Positions 36,120 to 64,000 of a stretch of DNA of 64,000 nt are shown piece after piece. The number at the start of each line of letters is the position of its first letter. The stretch's first letter is position 1. The stretch comes from Siniperca chuatsi (Eukaryota; Chordata; Actinopteri; Centrarchiformes; Sinipercidae): positions 14,834,501-14,898,500 of the forward strand of contig NC_058042.1 in the NCBI RefSeq assembly GCF_020085105.1, read 5' to 3'. Under the pieces are notes generated by a model. The model ran no database searches and was not told the origin of the DNA. It saw nothing but the letters and a program-made list of their open reading frames with translations. The position numbers and the translations under genes are program-made.

Positions 36120-39100
36120 GTTCAGATTTCCTGTTCCAATAAATACAGGTACTCTCTCTTGGCATAGGTAAATATAAATCAACAAGCAATAATTCAGAAG
36201 ACATTTAATTTACCTACTAAGAATAAGGACACATGACTGTACAGTAGGTTTTATCAATGTTAAATCATGAAACAACAATTTGTGACAGTCACTGTTGATG
36301 TGATTCATCCAAAGTCCTCATAATTGGTACCATTGGATTCTACTCACGGGTCAAACTTTGTCTGTTCTGTTGCTGACTTTGTTGCATTTTTTTAGGTCAG
36401 GATGTCAGGTCGGAGGTCTGGATATCGTTTGCCTTAACTTTAGTTTTGACCTAGTTGAACCAAATGTCTCACCCTGCTACAAACAATGCTCCCATTTGCA
36501 GGAAGTAACCTAACTTTCAACTTTTGTCCCACCTCTTGCTCACCCCACATGCTTGGTTAAGCTATCCCACTGCCCCATGCTTTCCAAATATCGGCTCTTT
36601 GGTTTTGTTGTAAATTCGGTCCAGTTATAGAACTAAGCATTTTTTGACTGCAGCGCTTTACTCACGGGTCAAAGACTTCCCAGTCTTCCTCATAGGATGC
36701 CTCTGGTGGTACTGCGGTGGGAGGAGAGTCCACATATGCCATATCTGGACTGGAGCCTGGAGCTTGGACAACAAGATGAGAAACAGAAACACAAAATAGC
36801 AAGATAAGCAAAGCCAGCAGTTGTCACTTACTTCTTTATTATTACCTCAACATGAAGTAAAACTCTTGATGTTTGAGAACCATGTGTTGTTAGCTGCAGT
36901 ATCTACCTGTGAGGGGTGGAAGATCAGCATCAGCAACAAGCTCTCCTTCCACTGCTGTAGGAGACACCTCGGGGATGTGGGGAGGTCGCAGAGGTGGCAG
37001 CTGGGATACACTAGAGTAGAAGTTAGTGGTGGCACACAGCTCCTGTGTGGATGTCGCTGTGCTGGTGGGCATCTCTACAACCTGCTCAATGTCCAGCTGC
37101 TTGACTATTTCCTCAGCCTCCAGTGCCTGGTCTGGAGAGTCTGAACCAGAAGAGGCTGAAAAACAAATATAAAGAAGAGGCATTTGAGCTGTGTACTATA
37201 CTGACATAACTGACAAAAAAGGCACACATCACCACCATGATGAAAATGCACAGCATACTATTTAAAACAGTGGTGGAACATCAGAATAGTATAGGCTTTA
37301 CGTGTACTGCAGGTTTTCACTAATACACGTTATATTGTGACTTGCACAAATTCAGCCTACCATGTTTTATTTGAGTACGGATACACTATAGGTTTGAATA
37401 TAGTCTCTGTCTACAGTGCTAACCATGAATCAAAACAGGCTATCTCAGCATCCGCTTACCATTTTTAGCCGGTGAGAAGAAGTTGAAAACAGGGGAGAAG
37501 ATGGTTCCAAGAAGGGTGGTTCTGGGAGGGCTGGTGGCCACCTCAACGGCCGTCGTCTCCTCCAGACTGCCGTTGGGCTTCTCCTTACTCCTGTCATGAT
37601 TGGTTGCCTCTGCAGATGAGAAGCAACAGGTTTAAGAGATTTAACAGAGACAAGGGGAAAATAAAGACTAATGATTGGTCTTTTTCTTTGAGTGCCACTA
37701 ACGTCCATTGAGGGAGCCCCTCTTGCCAACCCTGCTGATAGTCTTGCAGGGGGTGTTGGTGTTCGGGGTGGTGGAGGTGATCAGGTTGTTGTCCACATCA
37801 CAGTGGAGGCGTGTCTTCTTGGCTGGGCTCTCCTGCTGCACCTTAAGGAGACAAGACATCATGCAGTAAAACTGTTGTAATTATAAAAACAGTCAAATGG
37901 ATTTTATTTAAAACTGCTAAAAGCCCCTAAACTCTCTGATTTTGGGCGATCCAAAATGGTGGTCCTAGATCACACTGAGACACATCCACCAATTGTTGAT
38001 TGAAAACTTTAGTTACCAAAGACAGGCTGTGTCAAAATTCTAAAATGGACAGAAATTTAGGACCAACTTCTCACAGTGTAACTGCTGCTATGACCAAGCT
38101 TACAAATCAACTATCAGAAAACAGCATGAAATGGCAAAGAACACACTGACTGACCCAACTTTTAAGCTGCATTTTCAAAAGTGAAAAAAGTGGAGAAAAA
38201 AATCGTGTTTAATGATATGGCCAAAGCTTGATGTTTGTTCTGAATTTTCAAAACATGAGTGGTGTTTTTTCCTGTTTACACCACAGCACTACTTTTCACC
38301 AGACATACCTCGCACAATCTGGACTGCCTCAAAATTGATATCATACACTTTGATACAGATTGCAACCACATTTTATTTTACCCATCTTGCACACTTGTGT
38401 AGAGGCCATAAGATAAATAAGCAAAAAGGCAGAAATCTAAGTAAAATATGTTTTACTCTGCTTGTTAAAAAGTTAAATAGATAGATAGGCAGGAAAAAAC
38501 TGAAGCAGTATGCTACAAGTCTTAAATTAAGACTTAATGAGGAAATGCAGGGAGGACCACAAAATGATATCATGTAAAAACATCAAAAATAAAAAACCAT
38601 GTCTTTCCAGAGGAAAAGCTTCTTTTAGCCGAGTTGACTTTTCCACTTGTTACTACCTCCTGTCCCTGCACACCAACTCTGTGCGCCAGAATCTAAAATT
38701 AGAGCTGAGTCCGAGTTCTCAGACAAGCTGCTGCATTCCACCAGACATTTCTTGGGAAACATGACACTCTGCACCAAGAAACACTGTATTTAACCTGGAG
38801 AGCACAGTGCTAAATACAGTTTTAAAAACAGAGAAGTGCCAAAAAGCTTAGGCAACATTGTTAAACTCAAGGAGGAGGACAACTTCAGCTACAATATTTC
38901 AATTTTCCCATTAGGGGAACCACACTCAAAGTTGCATTGAACTCAATTAAAAAGCAGGGTCATTTGATGTGATCATAAAAGTAGTTACCTTAACAGCATT
39001 TCCTCTGATGAACTTCTTGATGGTCGAGAACAAGCCCCTCCCTCCACTAGTAGGAGTGTCCTCCTCTACTTCTGAATGCCTCCGTTTGGTACGGGATGGG

Positions 39101-39156
39101 CGGCTTGCCAGACTGGGATTCGGCTGCTGAGACGCCTTACGCATTCTCAGCCTCAT
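33398..39156 (-). CDS. ctdspl2: CTD small phosphatase-like protein 2, complete coding region
   Basis: Twelve coding exons: 38989-39156, 37703-37841, 37460-37609, 36907-37155, 36666-36762, 35814-35925, 35605-35691, 35253-35315, 35084-35163, 34711-34837, 33608-33703, 33398-33463. They sum to 1434 nt, giving 477 residues; human has about 466. The start [16 protein letters not shown] matches human CTDSPL2. An in-frame ATG five codons upstream is possible but is not conserved as far as I recall. The N-terminal half is low complexity and basic/acidic. The C-terminal half is the FCP1-homology phosphatase domain. Its catalytic DxDxT motif reads DLDETL at residues 304-309 and is split by the intron after Leu305. 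[14 protein letters not shown] and the second-aspartate motif [10 protein letters not shown] follow. The family removes phosphate from serine/threonine, such as on RNA polymerase II CTD or SMADs, in the nucleus. All catalytic residues that I can check are present. Confidence 0.96.
34597..34640 (+). mobile_element. retroposon 3' tail with TTCTGA-type end
   Basis: GAGTTTCCCCTCTGGGTTCA is followed by AAAAAAGTATTCCTGATTCTGATTC, here interrupted to keep it short. This is the common fish LINE tail with a short GATTCT repeat. It is intronic in ctdspl2. Confidence 0.55.
36083..36119. repeat. (AAT)n microsatellite
   Basis: About twelve uninterrupted AAT units in a ctdspl2 intron. Confidence 0.97.
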
Positions 39157-39475
39157 TGTTTTAGCAGTCACATGTAAGTCTGTTTTAGAAAGTCAGACAT
39201 AGGGAAAGACAGCAGATACAGAAAGAAGAGACAGGAAATCAATATGACTGTACAGTCAAGGAAACACATTTAAGCAAATACTCAACTGTTTAGGTGGATA
39301 AACAGGTTGTTCTAACAGTTTCAAATGTTTTAACTTTTAAAATGGATAAATCTGCAGATGTATCTATAGGTAGTGGGGAAATACTGGTGCATTTTCTACC
39401 AACATCTGGATGCATTCAAGATCCCATTTCACTTACATCACAGCAGCCACAGCTGGCTTTACTTCTATTCGTACA

Positions 39476-39478
<3 letters not shown>

Positions 39479-39506
<28 letters not shown>
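39479..39506. repeat. poly(A) run of 28
   Basis: Homopolymer in the 5' intron of ctdspl2, 300 bases upstream of its first coding exon. Length may be unreliable in sequencing. Confidence 0.95.
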
Positions 39507-39507
<1 letters not shown>

Positions 39508-40048
39508 AACCCATTGCCCAGGATCTTAAAATACACACCCTCACAAAAACTCCCTATTATTAGCTGTGTACATACAAGATCAATGTTTAAGTTGAGAAAA
39601 CAAAATACAGTCACTGAAAAACTGTATCCAAACTGAACTGAAACTTTTCTGAAGGAAATACATTTAATTAGTCAGCGTTGTCCTCACGAATGCACAGGGG
39701 AAAACTTAAAAACTATTCATAGTGAACACGAATTGTCAGTCAAACATGCCAGCCCTTTGCGCTTACGCAACAGCAGCTGGCTGAAAATGTGTCTCGACAT
39801 ATCCACGACCTGTCAGGAACCCTAAACACACAATAGCACCCAATCAATACATACTGTAAATGTCCTACACTATATCTGCTTAAAATTTACAAAGGGGTGT
39901 ATCCATGAACACAACAAAGGTGTAAGTGTTGTTGCTCAATCGTGCTTGCACACAAAAACACCAACAGGCGCTTTAACAGGGTCAGAGTACATCGTAACAT
40001 TAAAGTAACCGGCAGGCAGAAAAGTGGGAAAAGCCTGAAAGTTGTGAC

Positions 40049-40787
40049 TAGAGCTGGGTATTGCCAACGATTTCCCAAATCGATTCAATATCGATTAGGG
40101 ACATTTCAGTAACAATACCAATTTTGCTTGGATATGAAAGAGATTCTCAGAGAACTAATGCTGTAAATTTTACAAGGAACCCTTTAACCTGGTAAATTAT
40201 TAAAAAATATAAAAAATTTTACATTACGTATTGACCCTTTAAAATCACCTATGACAAAGCTGCTATTTCTGCTCAGAGGACCCAGTGTTTCCCCCACTAT
40301 TATAAACATATAGATAGTTAAAGAAAAAAACTTGACATTTAAGGTTGAAATAATGTCCCTGAATCATATACAGTTCAAGTATTGCATTTCTAAATGTTGT
40401 GGTGTTATTTCCGCTTTAAATGAAAGAAAAGATAGATTGTTTGATGACAGCTCACTCAGTCAATCAGAGGAGAGTCAGGTGTGCCGGGAACCTGTATACC
40501 TGAATGGCAGATTTTCACTCGCTTTCAATTCAGGTAAACACCACTTTCTGACCTGGGTGTTTTTTTCTCTTTTCTTTTTAGCTACCTAGCTAATGTCAAT
40601 CTGCTTGTCATAGAAACAAAACCAACGTGCAGCTTTTTTCTCTCTCACCGCACAAGCGCTTAACTAAAAACAAAAACGCTAAAGCTTATGGACACAAAGA
40701 TCAATCTCTGATTTTATGAATCAATATCAGATAATTCAAATCAAGATCTATTTGAATAGGAAAATCGATTTATTAAACTCAGCCCTA
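40049..40787. mobile_element. hAT-type non-autonomous element with perfect 8-bp target duplication (copy 1)
   Basis: The ends are TAGAGCTG and CAGCCCTA (inverted repeat TAGGGCTG with one mismatch). The 8-mer GTTGTGAC occurs at 40041-40048 and again at 40788-40795. The interior is 739 bp, with AATCGATT-rich subterminal regions. No transposase frame is present. It lies in the ctdspl2 5' intron. Confidence 0.88.
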
Positions 40788-43700
40788 GTTGTGACTGCTC
40801 AGAGTATCAAATAAATTAGCAGATCGACAGTGAATTTACATGAATGTCAATGTACAAATTTGAGAAGGATACACCGATTTTATTATAGCATAATGTTTTG
40901 GGGGTGCTATAGAAAAACGTCAGCTACACTAGAACATCTATGAGGAGAGATTTTATAATACAACTTGAGTTGAAAATGATAATGAAATTTCTCAAAATTC
41001 AATGTTTCTAAATTCTCTGGGTGAATCATTTTAGAAAATACAAACCATGTACTTTTGAGAGTTAAAAAGCTGATTAACCCAAAATGTACCACTGGGCTAT
41101 CTGAAAATGTCTTGGTTTTGCTGCTTTTTTAGAGATCAGATTTACAGAAAAACTACTAAACAGTGCCTCTCTGGAAAGCAAATGCTCATTTCCATCATGT
41201 TAAGACAACAAGTTATACAGAACAGTCTTCTTCTATTGCCCTAACGCCACTTGTGGAGGCAGTAAAACAGCTAAAAAGATGCTGATCTTGGGTGCAACCT
41301 TGGGCTATCAAAGCTTTTCAGCTAAAATTTCTTATTTTTATTTATTTACCATGCAATGGCAGTAAATGGAGAAGGGAAAATATTTCCCCTTCCCAGTCAT
41401 AGTATTTTGACTTGGTAGGAAGATACATCACAACATTTTTGCCAATGTTTAACATTGCATTAAATCATCCACTTGTTATTTTGGATCGGCTGACTATAAG
41501 CCCTTTTTAATTTAGTAATATAGTATTTTGCAAAATATCTTTGACTTCTATTTCAAAGCCGGAGATATACTTGCTTTTTAACCACATGTTTGAGTAGACA
41601 ACCGGCTGCGTCGTGAACGGAACAATTCACACATATGTACTGTGCATGTTACAGGAGGATTACACTCGAGTGTGCGGCTTGCGGACGAGTCAAGTTGCAT
41701 ATACAACCGACACATGCAGGATATGCGAGGCAGACATTATGCATATGCAAACGTGTAGTTAAAAGCAAGAATATCTCCAGCTTTAAGCCACTGTAGGTGA
41801 GGACCTCGCTTGATGCTTTTGAGATTCTGGAAATGATTTATCCTTTAAACATACAACCAAAACAATTTGGATGTAGACATCACAGTACTGCACTGTCCTT
41901 AATAAATACATTAATGATGTCTGTATAAAGTAACTTTGGCAAGATATTACTTCTGCAGTTCCGTAGTATTGTATAGGCTAGACAGTTAGGTTTGACTCTG
42001 TTGTCCAATCCTGAATTGGTTTACAACCTGTGAAAAACGACTGTCTACTACCCTACTAAATCTCTATTTGCTTCCCTTAGATTATGTAATACAGGAAAAT
42101 AACACTTAGTACCACAATGATACTCATGTTTTTGTGACAGAATTTACTTCAGTTAAGCACAGTGGATGGACAAAAGAGCAGGAACACTTTACAAAAGCCT
42201 TGAAGTCAATATTTTGGTCAAGCGTGTGTTTGTTTCTTGAGACGGTAAGAGGTGCCAATTCAACTACATGGATATTTCAAGCAGCAGCATTAAGTGTTGT
42301 TGAGTAAATCCCATAGGTTGTCCTATATAAGCATACTGATGGTCTCCTTGTGACCACTGCTTGTCTATGCTAATGCAATGTTTATGTCTGTTTGGTAAAT
42401 ATACTCATAATGTTTAACACTTTAATCTCTCACATTACATAGTTTTTGTAACTGATGCACCAACAGTTCAAGCTGTTACTATTTGGCTTATTGAGCCAAT
42501 AAATTTCCCTGAAACCTCAAGGGGAAAACTGACAGATGCTGCAAATTGGCATTGTTCCTGACTCTGCTGTCTAAGATTGCCCCTGCAATGTGATCATCAT
42601 ATATGGATATTTTTCAAGTGTTGTTCCTGGAGATATTACTACATTATTCCTATCACCGTATGCTACTCTTAGTCTTTTCTTCCTTTCCTGCTCTTATGCT
42701 TTGCATATGTTAGTATGTACAACATATAAGGTTTTCCCGTTGTTGCCAAACAAAGATCAAAATTAAGTGCCTGTTATATTTACTGTATTTTCAAACCTCC
42801 CCGTGGCTCGCATGGCAACACCATAGCTGCTAAACATCCACCTTTCTGGGCAATCGCCCACTAACCAAGAGACCATGCACATAGCCAGGTGCAAGCAAGT
42901 GAGCGGGAAATAAGAACAGGCATGCCACTGAGACTGCATGAGCGGGCTAGCAAACACTAACGTTAGCCATGGAAACACAGTGGAGGCCCTTCCGACAGCC
43001 AGTCCACTGCAAAAAAAATAAAAAAATACTCCGAGGCTAAGGTTAGCTAACTGGTTTAAGAAATCGCTAAATATACCATATACCATAATTGAAACAAATA
43101 AAGTGTAGGCAGACAACATATCTGGTCTATTTGACTCAATCGTGCCCAAATCAATGTGTGTAAAAGTTGCACTAAATAATCACGACTACCAAGCTTTGCA
43201 GCTAGCTCGATTAAGCTAAAGCTACCTAAACGAACTACAAGAGGTCGTATGTTAACTTACGCGTCAGGGGTTATGAGTGTGTGTGCAACATAGCTTTGTA
43301 TAAGTACAGTTTCTTTTAACAATGTCAGATTTTACAAGTTGCGCCTATAGGTAACGTTACAGTTAATACAACTCGGCATTCCAGTTAAGAGTTTTAAACG
43401 GTAACGTTAGCATTTCAACAAGGCAAGCCCATACAGGCTAACTTACCGTTAGCAAGTCATTGCGGCATCTTAAGTTGATCGAAATAACGTTGAATGATGA
43501 ACTTAAGCAAGGACCATTTGTTAGCTAACTTGTATTAAGTTTGCTCAGCAGTTTGACTCGACTGTCTCCTCGAAATGTGTAGTTACATTGTTAACATGTA
43601 CGTTACTTGACAGTGAAACTCGTCAGACATCGTTAATCAAAACAGCAAGCTTAGCTAACACAATAACGTTATTCAAATGGTCTGTTGGTCCAGTCAACGT

Positions 43701-44300
43701 TATCTTTCACCAATAATGCAATTGATGGGATTTCATTCATCAGTTGTGGTATACGAACATGTCTAGCTCAACTCCCATTGGAAGGATATTAACGCTAAAT
43801 GTAAAAGACGGTGTTTGTTAACGTTAGCTAATGTAAACCTAGCAAAGTTCTGTTGTGGAATGCCAATTTTGGACGACGTTAGCCTCGGTGCAATCTAAAA
43901 GACTTAACCTGGCGTTTGTTAACGTTAGCTGTTCATTGTTTAAACAAGATGTTAACAGTTAACGCTACACTTTGTATAATTGATATTCTAGCGAGAATGT
44001 ATTGAATAGTTTAGTTACAAAGAGTAAAAGGAAGATAAAATTAGGTAATACGACGAGTCGACCAGGATTTAGCCAGGTCCGTGGTAGGCCGTGTTTTAGC
44101 TGCCCTTGGCTATGTAAGGTAGCTTAGCACAGCTAGCTTAGCGTTTACCCTACCTAGCCTTCTTGAAATACTGCTTTGGGCTAACAGATGTGCACAGTCA
44201 GGGAAGGAAAATATTTATCCTGTCATTAGCCAACATTACATAAACCGCAAGCCAAATTAGACAAATACACGAACAAGGTTGGTTAACGTTATCGACTTAC
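40788..44300 (-). other. upstream part of ctdspl2 5' intron
   Basis: No exon was recognised. The half nearest the promoter (about 42950-44300) is unusually rich in AACGTTA-type motifs. A 128-codon frame at 42763-43149 has no family resemblance. Confidence 0.5.
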
Positions 44301-44450
44301 TTTACGGTGATCCGCAGTATCTGGAGATAACGATTCAAGACCGATAAACCATCACAGCAGAGACCGTGATTGTTTTCGTGATTTGAGCAGACTTTCGCTG
44401 TATATCTTACTCAAGGGCCGTCTCTGAAATGACACATCGTTGTGTTACCA
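44301..44450 (-). other. ctdspl2: probable non-coding first exon and promoter region of ctdspl2
   Basis: The first coding exon of ctdspl2 has a clear acceptor before 39179, 23 bases upstream of the ATG, so at least one upstream 5' UTR exon must exist. On the minus strand a consensus donor (GTAAGTCG) follows position 44301. The sequence above it is the only CpG-containing stretch before the next gene's end. The right-hand limit of the exon is a guess, as no transcription start can be read. The 5' intron would be about 5.1 kb (39180-44300). Confidence 0.5.
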
Positions 44451-44863
44451 GGCGCCATTTCCCGCCTCTGCTCAGTCTCTCCAAAGCAGATACCCGTATG
44501 GGACACAGACACACCCCCTTACCTCTCAAAAACACCAGCCAGTCTGCAGCGAAGACTACCACTTGCCTTTTTCTTCTCACAGCTTTGTGGTTCCTCTTTT
44601 ACAAGCAAGTAGTAAATGACTGATTATTCAAAAGATCAATGAATATCAGATCGGAATGAATATCTAGCTGTTTATACTCAACATATGTTACAATTATGAA
44701 CTAAAGACATTCAGGCGCTAGACACCTATGACAGACTTGTTCTTCACATTAAAAAGCTATATCACCTGAGTAATCCACTCACTACTAATGACAAACTATC
44801 ATTTCTACAACTACATAGACTCTAAAGCACTATCAGAACTGAGAAATGACATGAAGCATCACC

Positions 44864-44869
44864 TTTAAT
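44864..44869 (-). terminator. candidate polyadenylation signal for golm2
   Basis: The minus strand reads ATTAAA here, about 1 kb past the golm2 stop codon. No coding sequence lies between, and the sequence is A/T-rich with a poly(A) run (plus strand) at 45191-45208. If used, golm2 would end about 400 bases upstream of the ctdspl2 first exon. This is a position-based guess only. Confidence 0.25.
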
Positions 44870-45190
44870 AAAATTAAATTACATTCAATGTGCCTTTCCA
44901 TGAGAAATCAATTTTCATGGCTACACAAACAGAACTGATTTCATGTTCACGGATTTCCCTAAAGGTGAGGAATTAGGTTTCCTCAGTACAAATGGTAACA
45001 GTTCAACTACATTATGTACAAGAGACCTCATTAATGGAAGCATGTTTACAGTCAGTCAGTTCCATATGTGCTTGGTTAATCTTTGCACACTGTGGAGGAC
45101 ACTAACATACAACTAAGTATTGCTTAAGCATCAATATTTTGCTCAGTTTGATTATTAACAAAAGGTTTCAAATGCATGCAATGGCATCAT

Positions 45191-45208
45191 TAAAAAAAAA
45201 AAAAAAAA
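45191..45208. repeat. poly(A) run
   Basis: Homopolymer in the presumed golm2 3' UTR. Confidence 0.9.
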
Positions 45209-45840
45209 CAGAATGAGGAGCACTTTTGAGTGTCTGTCACAAAGAAAAGAAATTGATTTAATAGGCCATAAGCAAAGTCCTTGGCATCTGTAATGCATTC
45301 CCACTCTTGTAAACAAAAAAAATGGTCTTCCACGTAAGAGTCCCAAAGTTATGTTAGAAAGGCAGAATGCCGAATTAGTCTCTGATAAACATCTCTGGTG
45401 AAGAGTTTGTTTATATCAAGCAACAGCAACCTGAAAAGAAAAATAGCAAAAACAAAACAGTTCGACCTTGAAGTTCAGATGTGAGTCAACAGGGTTCCTT
45501 TAGACCACTCCATTATGAAGTGAGGCAGTTATCAAATAACAAAACTCAACAGTCAGTGTACATACAGGATTTCATTTCTACTGTCATAACTTAGAACCAT
45601 CAGCAAATCAACAGCCGCTCAGGACAATGCCATGATTTTTTCCCTTTGTATTATGATACGTCATTCAGAATTAATTCATTAGTTACAATGTCTGTTTTTC
45701 CAAAATAGTCCATGACACTGAGGATGCACCCTATAAATTCTTAAACATATTCATGTTCAAACTATTTTGTCAAGAAAGACCTTGGTTGTAGAGGAAGGTA
45801 TGATTATTTTAATTGGAGTTACGGCTGTACAAGTTCCCAT

Positions 45841-64000
<18,160 letters not shown>

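Noticed and set aside
42763-43149. 128-codon minus-strand open frame in the ctdspl2 5' intron
   Set aside because: Partly hydrophobic, but no recognised family and no suitable splice sites; it overlaps the AACGTTA-rich promoter-side region.

Overview
This is a piece of a vertebrate nuclear genome, almost certainly a spiny-rayed teleost fish. The genes have many small exons with GT/AG introns. Their protein products match known vertebrate genes. The introns are full of short DNA-transposon relics and retroposon tails of kinds typical of teleosts. I assembled the exon models by hand from reading-frame continuity, splice sites and remembered human orthologues. No searches were run.

Five protein-coding genes lie head to tail, all on the minus strand, so transcription runs from high to low coordinates. 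In that order they are: (1) an ENTREP/FAM189-family membrane adaptor, most likely entrep2, 3' part only, about 58.7-62.7 kb with its 5' end outside the window; (2) golm2 (casc4), complete, 45.8-55.9 kb, a Golgi type II membrane protein; (3) ctdspl2, complete coding region 33.4-39.2 kb with a probable non-coding first exon at 44.3 kb, a DxDxT phosphatase; (4) strc (stereocilin), complete, 29 coding exons from 29.05 to 6.91 kb; (5) eif3j, 5' part only, 4.6-0.58 kb, whose last exons lie beyond the left edge. The three complete models close in frame: strc 6111 nt, ctdspl2 1434 nt and golm2 1446 nt, all multiples of three ending in a stop codon.

The genes are not an operon and do not share one pathway. 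Their linkage recalls human 15q15, where CASC4/GOLM2, CTDSPL2 and EIF3J are consecutive. Here strc sits between ctdspl2 and eif3j.

The most notable coding feature is in strc. Its two large exons encode six tandem cysteine modules with identical spacing in their last three cysteines. Among the non-coding features, two mobile elements are each bounded by a perfect 8-bp target duplication. A second MITE family with CAGTGGTGGA-type ends occurs three times, and a ~1 kb TTAA-bounded element fills most of one strc intron. No RNA gene, CRISPR array or viral coding sequence was recognised.
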